Part shown: piece by piece, positions 8,985 through 20,411 of the stretch
How the letters are laid out: each line of letters begins with the position of its first letter
Numbering within the stretch: position 1 is the stretch's first letter
DNA from: Protopterus annectens
Lineage: Eukaryota; Chordata; Ceratodontiformes; Protopteridae
Assembly: GCF_019279795.1 (NCBI RefSeq)
Contig: NC_056733.1
Span: 1,423,577,552-1,423,641,551 of the forward strand
Reading direction: 5' to 3'
DNA: 64,000 nt
The notes under the pieces: generated by a model
Databases searched by the model: none
What the model was told of the DNA's origin: nothing
Seen by the model: the letters and a program-made list of their open reading frames with translations, nothing else
Position numbers and translations under genes: made by a program

Positions 8985-11900
8985 CTAAATGATTGTAGAC
9001 TCTTTCTTACAAGACCCATTGCTCCTATTACTACTGGAACTATCTAGGTATCTTTCATTGACATTGCTCTTGTTTCTTCTTGCAAATCTTGACAGTTTAC
9101 AACTTTGTGCGTCTCTGTACACAGGACACTGCAGTCAGTTTGTGTGGCAATTTCAATGATCAATGCTACTTTTGTCTTCTTTTCTTGGACCACTAAAACT
9201 AATTTTCTAGCATCTATCTTTTGAACTGTTGGTAATGGATGATCTCATGTGATGTAGACGTCATCATTTTCTATGATGCTTTGTGGCTCATATTTCCAGT
9301 GTTTTTCTGCCACTTCAGTACCATAATGTTTGCACAAAATCCCAGTGCAACAGTCTTGCCACATTATTATGACTTTCAGTATACAGTCCCTTCTGCAATT
9401 AGTATGTCACAACCAGCAATGAGGTATGCAACTGTTTCCAATTCTGTTTTGCAAAACCTACATTTGTCTTTCTCCCACATGTTCAATGGACTTTGTAAAG
9501 CAACGTGTACTTAGCCCACTATCTTCTGCCGTCATTATTAACCTTTCATCTTTTGGTTTGAATTTGCCTCTCTTTAACCATTCCTGCATTCATTTCTGAT
9601 CAACATGAGATTCTTACAGAAGATTTCTATACTTGCAACTATATTTATGCATTTTCCACATTTCTTGCCTTCTCATCTGGTCCTTCTCCTTATATTCTTT
9701 CTTTTGTTTTTTGGCTCATTCAGTTGCTACCTGATTTTTATCTACTTCTGGACTGATTTCCATTCCTGCTTTACACCAATATGCTTCTGCTAGATTAAGC
9801 AGAGAAGTAATCTTAGATTTATTTTCCTCGTGTTTCAAAACTTTCATTACATTCGGATCTTGTGAGGTCAGTAGATATGTGTGGAGTCCCACAATTGCAG
9901 ATCTATACATGTAATCAATTTCAAGGAGGCCCATCCAGCCTTCAGAATGGGGGATATATAATCTGGGCATGCAATGATTTTATAAAATCATTTGATGAGT
10001 ATGAGGCATCCTTCTGGTTTTCCTGTCTAATCTATCCAACACGTTTTGGGGCCAGTCAATCACTCCAAAACTATAAGTTAGGACAGGAAAAGCAATTTTG
10101 TTCCTAGATGGTGCTGATTTTAGGATTAAATTAAGTCTTCTGAAATATTCCTTACTACGTTTTATTCCCATTTGTTCCTGTTTTATTGTTGATCCTTCAT
10201 CAATTCCCAAATATTTATATACTCCTCCTTGCTCAAGTTCTTTTACATCACATTCTTGTCCCAAACAGATGTTTTCCTGGTGTTGCAGTTTTCCTGCTTT
10301 AAAGGTTGCTTTTGCACATTTACCAAGACCAAACAACATTCGTATATCATCTGAAAAAGTTTTGACAACTTGCGATTGTGCTTTCAGTTCCTCATCTGGT
10401 GAGTTATGCAGTTTTAAGAAATTTTTACACTTTGTTGTTTTCTAGGAGCTAAATTATAGCCATGGACTAAACTGATAAGTAGATACCTTAATAGGTTAAG
10501 GGCAAGGCAGAATAGCAGTGGTGACAGAGTCACCCTGGAATATCCCCCTTTGAATTTTTATCCCTGGGATAATAATTTGTCCTTTATCATGGCTTAATTG
10601 CAAAGTGGTCCGCACCGTTTCATGGTCACTGTAATGATCAGTGTAGGATGTATCTTGCACATTTTTAAGCACTCTTTTATCCATGATACTATCAAATGCT
10701 TTTTGGTAGTCAATCCATGCCATACTTAGATTTCTTACCCTTTTTACAGTTGTCCACTATGACTTTATTTAATAACAAATGGTCCTTTGTACCATATGAC
10801 TTTCTTTTATTGCCTTTTTGTTCTACTGCCATAATTGAGTTTTTTTCTAAACGACTATAAAGTCTGTCGGCATCAATTCCCATGTATAGTTTTATATGCC
10901 GTTGGAAGGCAAGTTATTAGTCCATAATTTTTAAGGTAGCTTGCAGGTTCACTCTTAAGTAGCAGCATTGTTTTTCCTGTTGTAGGCATGTTGGTGTCTA
11001 CTTGGGGTGCACATATAAGTAGTTCATACTCATGGCTAAATCTTCTTGCAAAGATGTTAATACTTTTAGCCAAAAGTTAAGTACTGCATCTGGGCCTTTG
11101 GTTTTCTAATTAGAGACTTTTCTTAACTTTATTTCAATCTCTTTGGTTGTTACTTCATCACATTTCATACCCTGTACCTTTAAACTTCCTATTCTTTAAC
11201 TTCTTCTATCCATTTAACATTTTATGTTCCATAGGATCATCATAAATATTTCTCCAAATGTATCTATTCCTTCTATTTTTGGCAGTCTTTCAGTTCCTTT
11301 TACCTTGTTTCCCAGTTCTCTATAAAACTTTTTTGGGTCATCAAAAAATTGCTTATTTTGTACTTTTCATTTATATTTACTTTCATATCTTCTAAGTTAT
11401 TTCACCTGTGCTGAATTTTTTAGTTTATTTGCTATAGTGTCTGTGCTAACACTGCACATTGCTTTTATCACATCTTTCTTAGTATTTTTGTTGATCTGTT
11501 CCATCTTCTAACAGTGACACTTATTGTCTTAACTGCTTTAGTTTTCTCTGTTCGATATTTCCATGATCGCATTCAGTTTCTCCCCTTCCTTTCCCTCACT
11601 ACCCTGTGTTCTTGAAATAGAACTTCATCAGTTATTAACTGCACAGATATATATTGTTTACTTCTGTTATACTGCATGGATCTCTGAACAGTCCTAATTA
11701 CTGTGTTCATTTGTTTTATCAGGCTTCTGACTTTTTGGGTTTTATTAACCTTCTGCAGTCTACTTCTTTCATTGATCTTGATATATCTATGTCTATTAAA
11801 TCAAGCAACGTTTATCTCATTTTCTTCTAAACTGAGGCACATCCCTAGTTTTCCATTTCCTGCGGCATTCTATAGAAGGTTCTATTGCATCTTCCTGCGG

Positions 11901-13060
11901 CACATTCTCTTCAATTTCATCCTGTGCCATCCATTGCTCTGTCTTATGGGAACTCACTAGCCCATCACTCCTCAACATTGACTGCAACACAGTTTCCTGC
12001 ACCTTCGCTTGCTGTCTAGCTTCAAGTGAACATTTATACTGGTTTCCTGTGGAAAGCTCAAAATTATTTTCATATGGCGCCTGACCAATTGCTTGCTGTT
12101 CCACTGGTCTCCCCTTAATTTGCATATCCACTGCTTTAGCCTGGTGTGGTACTTTATGAATTGGATTTTCTACACTGAATCCTTCACTTCGCAGGTACTC
12201 CATAACCTCAATTTCTATTTCTTTAACTCCACCATTAATCTCCTTTTCCTCTGTCTGTCTTCTTATTTTTTTTTTGTATTGTAAAGTTTTCCATGTCCGG
12301 AGTCCTTTGCCTGTATTTCTCTTCAAATATCCTTGGTACTGCTATTTTATATTGGTTAGTTTTGCTTTCTCCTTTGCATAAGCATTACACCATATCAGAT
12401 CGCCTTTTCTTTCCCATGTCCATATTTCTTCTTCAGATGTTTCCTGATCTCCCTGCTTCACCTTACTTTGGGGACTCATTCAGTCTTGCTGTGAAGTAAT
12501 CTGTGTTAGACTTTCTGCACTGAATCCACACTTCGCAGGCACTCCACAACTTCAACTTCCATTTTTTTTAACTTCTACTTTACTAATCTTCTTTTCCACA
12601 TTCCATCTTTGTGACATTTTTTTAATTGTAAACTTTTCCATATCTGGATGCCTTTGCATGTGTTTCTCTTTGAATATCTTTGGGGTTGTTTGGAGCTGCC
12701 TTCTTTATATTGATTAATTTGGCTTTCTCTTTTGCATAAATATTGCACCATATCAAATCTCTCTCTTTCTTTACCATGCCCATATTTCTTTTTTATAATT
12801 TTCAAATATCTCTTGGTTTTGTTTATATTTTCACACTTCCTCTGATGGTTCTTTTTCCAAACAAATCAAAGTTTCTTGATCTATATACCGTTTTTCACAA
12901 ATCTGTTGCATTAAGGAATGCAAATTTTCATTTGAAGCTACTGACAGTTTTGCTTGTGGAGTATTTTTCTTTCCTCCAATTTGTCTCAATCATTTTGTAC
13001 ATCTTGTGTCTTGAAATTCTGGGCTTTTTGCGTACTAGTAACAATACATAATTTCTTTCT
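8985..13060 (-). mobile_element. R2/R4-like LINE (REL-endonuclease type), degenerate
   Basis: Minus-strand fragments recall LINEs with a C-terminal restriction-like endonuclease. Near 11000 is a THUMB-side block with TGKTMLLLK and ITCLPTAYK. MAWIDYQKAFDS and IQRGIFQGDS follow (10500-10720), then GVYKYLGIDEG, SKEYFRRLNLILKS and FPVLTYSFGVIDW (9980-10339). RLYIP is at ~9960. At 8990-9260 a C-terminal block ends in IVPVVIGAMG. The FADD-type catalytic box is lost in a gap. Upstream, 11817-12805 gives a Lys/Glu-rich N-terminal region with an internal duplication. The clade is judged from remembered motifs. It sits inside DIRS F. Confidence 0.6.
12150..12800. repeat. Diverged ~344-bp tandem duplication inside the LINE
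   Basis: The block beginning ACACTGAATCC (~12172) and running through the TTTGCATAAGCATTACACCATATCA stretch (~12375-12400) recurs from ~12516 to ~12800, offset by about 344 bases, with many substitutions. It duplicates part of the LINE's N-terminal coding region. Confidence 0.6.
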
Positions 13061-13410
13061 TATCCTCAATAGTCCACTCTATCGTCTTTATGTCTCTTCT
13101 TTGTCCTTTCAGTTTTTGTAATTTCTGTGGACTGCTACTTCCTTCTACAATTGGGGGGGGGGGGCATCCTCCCCCTGGGCCTGGTCTGGTCCTAATGTAG
13201 GAATGTTTCTGTATTTTGAGGATTCTACACTGTCATTTTTCCAGTCCTGGCATTGTATCCAGAGTCTCGTGCACCCAGCTATCTCTCAATTTTGACCTAC
13301 TTATGTCCATGATATATGCTATATAAACAGAGTCCATATATCAGTGCTGCCTTGACAAGATTTTGCAGAAAACAGAATCCACCTCATGAAGAGACTAATC
13401 AAGACTGGAG
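13061..13410. other. Unassigned sequence with a G13 run
   Basis: This is either the 5' part of the R2/R4-like LINE or DIRS F sequence. It contains a run of 13 G at about 13149-13161. I recognise no coding homology. Confidence 0.4.
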
Positions 13411-13759
13411 GATGAATTCAGTTTCAGCACTACTACTCTCCTTTGCTTACTGACTTTTCTCTCTCCATTCGGACCCCCGTGAAGGTACTCACCAACACTT
13501 GAGGATGAATTCAATTTCAGCACTGCTACCCTCCTTTGCTTGCTGACTTTTCATCTCTTCATTTGGATCTCTGCAGAGAGAGGATTCTGATGATGAGAAA
13601 GGCACCAGACAGAAAATCTCTTCCATTTGGACAAATATGATTTCCTGGTAGTGGACTTCCTGGCCTCCTCCAGGACCCAAAGCATGTCCTCAGAAACGGA
13701 TCAAAACCTCATCACCCACAATGTCAGCTGAAGAATAGACAAGTGAGGATGGATAAGAA
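13411..13759 (-). pseudogene. DIRS F recombinase N-terminus, left of nested copy C
   Basis: The minus strand (about 13560-13700) reads EEARKSTTRKSYLSKWKRFS, matching the recombinase N-terminus of D (LEARRPNTRKSYAGKWKRF). It shows that F continues on the left side of copy C. A 92-bp-period duplication (units starting GGATGAATTC at 13411 and 13503, about 65 bases alike) follows. Confidence 0.7.
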
Positions 13760-13760
13760 A

Positions 13761-14180
13761 AGTACAGTTGTGTAGACTTACCATAAATGTAGATGTTCGA
13801 GTGTATTCACTGTTGCAGTCATTATATTTGGGTTATCTGCTTGCAGGTAGCCCTCAGCTGGCCTGATTATCAAAGTCTTGGGTCCTGCATCAGTTGCTGT
13901 CTCTTTTTCCATGATGCCATTACATCAGTTTTTCTTGCCCCAGATGTCAGGTGCCCCCATAATGGGAAGCAATTATATACAAGGTTACACCTCCAATTAT
14001 AAGCAAATACACCAGAAAGCTTAAATACAGTAAACAAGGAAAGAGATATAGCAAATAGAAGTCAGGGGGCTGGAGGGAGGGTAACCAGGACTGCAACAGT
14101 GAATACACTCAAACATCTACATTTATGGTAAGTGTACACAACTGTACTATGTTCTTTGTATTTCACTGATGCAGTCATTA
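13761..14180. repeat. Left terminal repeat and internal complementary region of DIRS C
   Basis: The left ITR block TTCACTGTTGCAGTCATTA (~13808) repeats inverted at ~19690. At 14090-14180 the sequence is the complement of the left end (through ACAACTGTAC), immediately followed by a copy of the right end (ATGTTCTTTGTATTTCACTG). It thus spells the predicted end-to-end junction. Confidence 0.75.
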
Positions 14181-14269
14181 CATTTGGGTAGATTCCCAAA
14201 GCTAAAGAAGGGAGAAGGCAATTAGAGAGCATTAGGACCAGCTATTAGGCCCTGCAAGACTGCAGTGGC

Positions 14270-15430
14270 AAAACCAGCTCTGGATTTAGAGAAAATAGGC
14301 AAGTGATAATGCTTGGTGAAGGTATGAACAGAACTTCAGGTAGCAGCTTCTAGGATGTCCCTGGTAGGAACACCTCTGAGAAAGGCTGTTGAAGTAGATG
14401 CAGCCCTGGTGGAATGTGATCTTATCCTCTGTAGGGTAGGCTTTCCATGTTGCTTATAGCAGAAATGAATGCAATGGCCCTATCCATTTAGAAATGGTTT
14501 GTTTTGAAATGGCCTTCCCCTCTGCCCCTGCAGCAAAGGCAACTAGCAGCTGCTCAGTTTTTCTTAGAGGCTTAGTCCTGTCCAAATAAAATCTAAGTTG
14601 TCTGGGCACGTCCAAAGAGTGCAATATTCGTTCTCCTTTGTTCTGTGGATTACAAAAGAAGGGTGGCAAATAAATGGACTGATTAAGGGCCACACTGGAT
14701 ACCACCTTGGGCATAAAGGAAGGATTGGTCCTGAGGGACACCCTGTCTGCATGGAAGGTGATGAAGGGCTCCACTGCCATGAGGGCCTGTAATTCAGACA
14801 CTCTTCTAGCTGAAGTGATGGCAAGAAGGAAGGCTGTTTTCCAAGAAGTTCCAGATTTTCAGTTTGCTATTTCCCTGTTGCACAGTCTGGAGTTCACCAT
14901 AAACTTTCAAAAATCAGTCTAGACTCCCTTCTCAGGATCACGTTTTCCTTGGTTGCAAGATCCAGACCATCCCAATGTTGGCATCTCTGCCTGCCCCCAA
15001 GGTCTTGTCTCCGATTGCCTTTTTCCAGTTTCTTCTGGCGCAAAGAGAGGTAGAGTGAGCTTTTCCAATACAAAGTTAAGGTCCCGGGCTGGGGTAGGGG
15101 CTCTCCTGGGTGGTATTAAATTTTTGGCCCCTCTGAGGAATTGCTTCAGCAGTCGGTGAAAGAAGAAGGGTGGCTCCATATTATAATGTGCTGAAATGGC
15201 AAAGGCATGGCAGAGGCATGAATTTTAATAGAAGAGAAGGAAAGGCCCTTGTGAAGCATCTCTGTTAAGTATTAAAGAATATGCGGTAAACTGGGCACTG
15301 TTGTGCCCATCCCCTGAGTCTGGCTCCAGGAACAGAATCTTTTCCACTATTCAGCAAAGGACTTTCTAATACTAGGCCTCCTTGCCTCCAGAGTGACATC
15401 TAGCACTTGCTTACTGAGGGATGGTAATGG
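14270..15430 (-). pseudogene. DIRS tyrosine recombinase, copy C (interrupted)
   Basis: From right to left: DVTLEARRPSIRKSFAE then a stop (~15350), an LRGAKNLIPPRRAP block and VLEKLTLPLFAPEE (~15060). A foreign reversed insert follows (14848-15025). Then come TSARRVSELQALMAVEPF (~14800), a VVSSVALNQ block, and NKGERILHSL (~14620). The C-terminal H-x-x-R and Tyr region (~14300-14400) is in another frame. Non-functional. Confidence 0.7.
14848..15025 (+). repeat. Reversed fragment of F-family DIRS pol inside the recombinase of copy C
   Basis: This roughly 178-base block reads on the plus strand as the F-family RT segment (LEFTINFQKS, then QDPDxPxxGISA), whereas all DIRS genes here run on the minus strand. 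The same segment in normal orientation lies at about 20650-20830 in element F, with only around 15 differences by eye. In D, the SWKT block directly follows the EPAATADIKFL block, so in C this is an insertion or replacement. Confidence 0.75.
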
Positions 15431-15648
15431 AGAGCTCAAGTAATTAGCCAGGCTGCAAGGTTCAGGGTTTGAAGCTGGGGGTGCAGAATCTGGCCCTCCT
15501 GCTGGGACAGCAGGGAAGGGGTCTGAGGCAGATGCCATGGTTCCAGCAGTGACACACTGTGCAAGAGGGGGTACCAATGTTGGCGTGACCAGTCTGGTGC
15601 AATGAGTATTGTTCTTGGTTTGTCCTGTTTGATCTTTAGTAGAACTTT

Positions 15649-15744
15649 GGAGAGGAGAGGCAGAGGGGGAAAGGCATAAACTGAGAGGTTCTCCTTGGAG
15701 AGGTGAGGCAGAGGGGGAAAGGCATAAACTGAGAGGTTCTCCCA
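15649..15744. repeat. 48-bp in-frame tandem duplication in DIRS C
   Basis: Two nearly identical 48-base units (15649-15696 and 15697-15744) repeat a 16-residue piece of the YAFPPLP region. The length is a multiple of three, so the frame is kept. The duplication is absent in copy D. Confidence 0.8.
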
Positions 15745-16350
15745 GGTGAAGGACAGGGCATCCACTTTCCAAGCTTGTCTGTGTGGAGTCCTTGTGCAGA
15801 ATTTGTCCAATTGGTAGTTCTGAAGGGAGGCAAACAGGTCCATCTCTGGGCTCCCCCATTTGTTTCTCAACATGTTGAATATCTTTGGTTCCAGTTTCCA
15901 CTCGTGCGGGTCCATGAGATTTCTGCTTAGGCCATCTGCCAATGAGTTTAGCTTGCCTGGCAAGACTTGAGCCTGTAGGTGCACTTGGTAGCTCAAGGCT
16001 GTGTTCCACAGAGCCATGGCTAGTCTGAAAAGGGGGTATGAGTGGGTTCCCCCCTGCTTGTTTATGTACCACATAACAGTGGTGGTGTCTGTTTTTACCA
16101 GTATTTGTCCTGGAAGGCTGTCAGAGCATTCTGTACAGCTAACATTTCTTTTTGATTGATATGCAGGTGCATTTGACTTGGGTTCCATTTGCCCTGAATG
16201 CACTGCCCTGCCAAGTGAGCCCCCCCATGCAAAGTCTGATGCATCTGTTAGGGTTTGGACAGCAGGGGGTAGAGTGAATGGCAGTCCCTTGTTGAGGTGG
16301 CAGGCCTCTGCCCACCAAAGGAATTCTGTCTTTATACAAGGGATGATAGG

Positions 16351-16576
16351 ATCGCGGTGGTGGTGCCGCGGTAGCGTTGTCGCCTCACAGTAAGATGTTG
16401 TCCCATTCGATTCTCAGCTAGAGTTGTGTGGAGACATGCGTGAATGGGCGTACCTTCGTTGAAGGTTGTGCGTCAGGGCCGGCAACTCGGCACATAAAAA
16501 AAAATCTACTGCCAATCATTAGCGGACCGGAGTTCCACTGTGGAGACCCCCTAACCGGGAAAAGCTGAAAGACACC
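16351..16576 (+). mobile_element. tRNA-headed SINE with RTE-type tail, inserted in DIRS C
   Basis: About 226 bases, flanked by perfect 15-bp target duplications ACAAGGGATGATAGG at 16336-16350 and 16577-16591. The head has a box A-like GGTGCCGCGGTAGCG and box B-like ATTCGATTCTC (pol III promoter). The middle matches the SINE at 56404-56661 (GGGCGTACCTTCGTTGAAGG). The 3' end CCCCTAACCGGGAAAAGC matches the 3' end of the RTE element at 32263, implying mobilisation by that LINE (inference). Confidence 0.85.
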
Positions 16577-17614
16577 ACAAGGGATGATAGGAATCACAGA
16601 TTCCAGGTCCTGGGAATGTTGACATCATCCATAGGCCTTTTAGATAACATTGTAGTTTCCTCATATGCAGTCTTGCATATGGAATTAGTAGGATGCAAGA
16701 GGCCATGAACCCCAGAGCTTGCAGTATTTTCCTTGCAGTTAACCGGGTCTTAGTGGCCAGTAATTTGAAGTAGGCTGCCAGATAAATTTGTTTCTCTGGC
16801 ATGAGGTAGGCCATCTGGGAAGTTGTGTTCAAGCTTGCTCCCAAGAATACAATTTCTTGTCAGGGTACTAGATGAGATTTCTTTTCGTTTATGGTGTACC
16901 CCAGTGAGGTTAGCAGTTTCTTAAATGCCAAATGATTTAATAGTATGTCATGGCTTTCTGCCTGAATTAGACAATCGTCCAGATATGGGTATATCTGAAT
17001 ATTTCTTTGCCTGCAAAATGCAGTGTCTGGAGCTAGGCATTTTGTGAATACCCTGGGTGCAGTAGATAAGCCAAAGGGCAGTGCAGAGAACTGATAGTGC
17101 ATGTAGCCTGCTCTGAAGTGTAGGTATTTTCTGCAAGAATCCCTTATTGAGATGTGCAGGTAAGCTTCCTTTAAATCCAATGTTGCCAACCAGGCATTTT
17201 TGCCCAGCATGGGAAGCAGCTGATGAAGAGTTAGCATTTTGAATTTTGGAATTACCAAAAAGGTGTTTAGGATAGATAGGTCCAGTATAGGACACCAGGA
17301 GTTGTCTTTTCTGAGTATCAGGAAACGTCTGGAGTAAAAACCTTGTCCCCATTCTTCTGCTGGGACAGGTTGAATAGCCCTGATACTTAGACAAGAGAGA
17401 ACCTGCTGTTGAGCCTCTGCCCACTGATTTGGGGGCTAGGTCTGGCCAACCTTTTGGGTTTGGTAAGGTGTGGAAGTGAAATCTGTATCCTTGGGAAACT
17501 ATATTTAAAACAAATTTGTCTTGGGTAATGAGTTCCCAGTTTTTTGCCTGCAGGGCGATCTTTCCCCCTAAAGGTGCGTTCAGTTGAGCAGGGCTTTGGA
17601 GGTTTAAGGTTAAG

Positions 17615-19199
17615 TCATTGTGACAGTTTACCATAGGGGGGTGTCTTACTACTTCCAGCTTTGAATGTGGGAGCCCCCCACTGCTTAGGCCTGTGAGTAC
17701 ATTGAGATTGTGGCCTAGTTGGTTTGCTGTTCCTGGATGTGGACTGAGAAGGCCTGGAAGAGACAGGAAAGGACCAATTCTTAGAAGGCCAATGCCTACT
17801 AAGTCTGGGAGGCTGTACTTGCAGGAAATCTTTAACAGTTTGCATAGACTTAGCTTTTTCCTCCATCTTTTTAAGAACATCTGCTTTGTTGCCAAAAAGG
17901 CGGTCTTGGTTTAAGGGAGCATCCAGTAATTTTAAGCCAAGCATGCGTTCTAAGAAAAGACAGAGTAACAGCAGCCCTACAACATGCCTCTAAGGAGTCA
18001 AAACCACAATGCAAAGTATGTTTACCAACTTGTTCAGCAGAATGCATTAAATCCTGTAATTCTTTATTTTCAGCACAGTCAGGAATCAACATAAATTTCT
18101 GTTTAAGTAATCCAATAATATGCTGCTGGTACTTCAACATATAAAACTGGCAGTTTAAGGCCCTAATGGCCAAAGTAGCAGAAGTGTATTACCTTCTTAC
18201 CCCATCTGTCCAGGGCCCTGGAATCTCTATCAGAGGAGGTAGGATTTTTGGCAGTAGTAGCCTTAATGCCTTTGGGTCCCTGTGAAATGGTCTCTGGGTC
18301 CTCAGTAGGATTCCTAAAGAGGAACTTGTGAGAATCAGGTACTCTGTAATACACATCAGGCTTCCTGGGAGTTGGAGGTAAGGTGTCTGGGGCCAGGCTA
18401 AATTCCAAGAAGGCATCATTTACAATGTCCAGTACAGGGGGGATAGCTAAAGGCCTGTGTTGAGGTAGGAGTAAAATTTCCCTAAGCCTCTTTTTGAATT
18501 CAGAGTAATCCTGGCTTTCCCAGTGGTAATGCTCCCTAAGAGTGATCAAAGTTTCACCAAAAGAGAAATCTTCTGGAGGAGAAGCAGAGAGAATGGAGTC
18601 CTCTGCATCAGAATCCTCACAGGTAGATAAGGGAAAATCCTGGTCATCAGAAGAAACAGAAATTTCAGAATCCTGATTAAAAGAATCAGGAGGAAAATCA
18701 GTTCTAGGTCTCTTAGAGGGAGTAGGGTGGCTTCCCCTAATTAGAGTAATAAGGTCTTCAGACATTCTTACCATTTGGTTTTTAGGGATATGGGTCTGAC
18801 CATGCGGTTTGAATGCCAGTTTTCTAGGCATGGATCGAGTCTTAGGCCTTGAAGAAGAAGATGGTGTTGGTTTAATATGCAAGTCAGTAGGCCTGAATGC
18901 ACCCTCAGAAGCCAGTGCCTGCACAGCGGCTCCGTACCCATCCAAGGTAGAGACATCCGCAGGTTCCACAGTCGAAGAAGCATCTCACGGTATACGGGAC
19001 TCCGAATGAGTCTCAGTAGAGGCTTGCAAATCTGAAGTAGCGGGTATCAGGGGCTGCGAAAGCGCCTCACCGAGTACCGGCGAACTGGCGACTAGCTTAA
19101 CGGAAGCGTTGTCTGCAGCTTTGGACCTATGCAGTCTGTCTCTGCCTTTATCTTTAAATTTTTCAGAATGTCAGTAGTTGGATGGCTTACCGAAGCCAT
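17615..19199 (-). pseudogene. gag: DIRS gag-like protein, copy C (frameshifted)
   Basis: ATG 19199 matches the gag start of copies A and D. Long open stretches are 18163-18969 and 17871-18173, with a frame change near 18170 and another near 17940. Visible blocks are MSEDLITLIRGSHPTPSKRP, SASPPEDFSFGETLITLREHYHWE, PPVLDIVNDAF, VPDSHKFLF and LGKH-like helices. The HAWLK block is joined to a shortened copy of the DHVKAKLL region (a deletion near 17935). Confidence 0.7.
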
Positions 19200-19570
19200 T
19201 TCTGGATAATTGAACCGAGTACCAAAATAGATGCGAAAATGAACCGATGATGAATAGTACGAGAATTATATAAGGCACAAAACCGACAGCGAGCTCCGTC
19301 GTGGTCTGGGCCTAAGCAAGGAATGCAGTACGAATGAAAATCTTTATGAGGTATTTGCTTTCAACAAAAAATACAATTGTTAACTTTTACTGACATCAGT
19401 TTAGAGCAAGAAAAAGGATCCCCAATGGGGTACTTAGCTTTTTTTTGAAGACTTCAGTTCTAAAACTTGAAAATGAAAATTTCAGGAGTCGGCCACCCGG
19501 CACTTGCGAACTGCTCCTGCTTCAGGCACCGCACGGCTAGAAAGATTGATGTAATGGCATCAGCTGCATG

Positions 19571-19580
19571 CTTTATACCC
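19571..19580 (-). promoter_or_regulatory. TATA-like box in the 5' terminal repeat of DIRS copy C
   Basis: The minus strand reads GGGTATAAAG at the position homologous to the boxes of A and B. Confidence 0.4.
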
Positions 19581-19716
19581 TTGAGTACCTGACGTCTTGG
19601 AAGAAGAGACAGCAACCGACGCAGGACCCAAGACTTTGATAATCAGGCCGGCTGAGGGCTACCTGCAAGCAGATAACCCACATGTAATGACTGCCACAGT
19701 GAAACACGAAGAACAT

Positions 19717-20375
19717 CCCCTTGTCTTGTGTGAGAAGGTTCACCCAGTGAGGTAACTTGCAGTCATTCCCACTGGCCAAGTCAGAAAAAGGGGAAACCAA
19801 TGTTGTCTGCGACAAAACGGAGTCACCAACAAGATTTTGGGAGAGTCCTATTGGATCTTGTGCAAGACTCTCAGAAGCAGGGGAAGGGGAGGGAAGGTGG
19901 ACAAAAACATTCCCTGCAAAGGAAAGGAGATGGCATACACCTTCCCAGTCAGAGGACTTTGGACGCTGGAACAGAAAAGAGGAAGTTGCCTGTTCAGAGA
20001 GGACATAAAACAATCTAGCTGAGGAATACCCCACTGATGGACAATGTCCAGGAACACACCACTAGACTGTGCTCTGAGGGAATGCAGATAGCCTGAAGAG
20101 TCGCTTGATACTGGACAGCTAGAACCCAGACCTGAAGAGCTAGCCTGCAAAGGAGGTAGGACCTTGTACCCCCCCTGCTTGTTGATATACAACATCACTG
20201 TGATAATGTCTGTGAAAACTATGAGTGGTCCAGGATGTAAGAAGGAATGAAGAGCTTGAAGAGCTAGAAGTGGAGCCCTAATCTTGATGTTGATATGGTC
20301 TGACTTCTGATGAAGAGGCTAGAGACCCTGAACCTTGACAGAGACAAAGGTAGCTTTCCATCCCCTGTCTGAGGC

Positions 20376-20411
<36 letters not shown>

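Larger units (their letters stand above)
15436..17610 (-). pseudogene. pol: DIRS RT / RNase H / methyltransferase-like region, copy C
   Basis: The minus strand shows VLNIVSQGYRFHFHTLP (~17480), LDLKEAYLHISI (~17170), SALPFGLSTAPRVFTKCL (~17060) and the RT catalytic YLDD (~16980). KKSHLVP follows, then the SINE, then HSGQMEP, NVSCTECSDSL and KTDTTTVMWYINKQGG (RNase H, 16050-16200). Next are NKWGSPEMDLFASLQNYQLDKFC and duplicated SQFMPFPLCL / VYAFPPLP blocks with LIAPDWSRQHWYPL, the conserved segment after RNase H that has been called methyltransferase-like in DIRS. Frames change several times. Confidence 0.7.
13761..19716 (-). mobile_element. DIRS retrotransposon copy C, full length, inside DIRS F
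   Basis: Both ends are present. The left end has AGTACAGTTGTGTA and the ITR at 13761-13990. The right end at 19716 has the same terminal block as A, B and D. An internal complementary region lies at ~14090-14180. Order on the minus strand is TATA box, Cys/His ORF (internal TGA), gag, RT, RNase H, methyltransferase-like region and tyrosine recombinase. It carries a SINE at 16351-16576, a 48-bp duplication and a reversed piece of F-family DNA. All genes are frameshifted. Confidence 0.85.

Noticed and set aside
16351..16410. Possible tRNA gene (box A and box B)
   Set aside because: No acceptor-stem pairing or full cloverleaf; it is the head of a SINE with target duplications.
20382..20409. Poly(A) tail of a processed insertion
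   Set aside because: DIRS F reads on both sides without a gap or target duplication; more likely slippage expansion.
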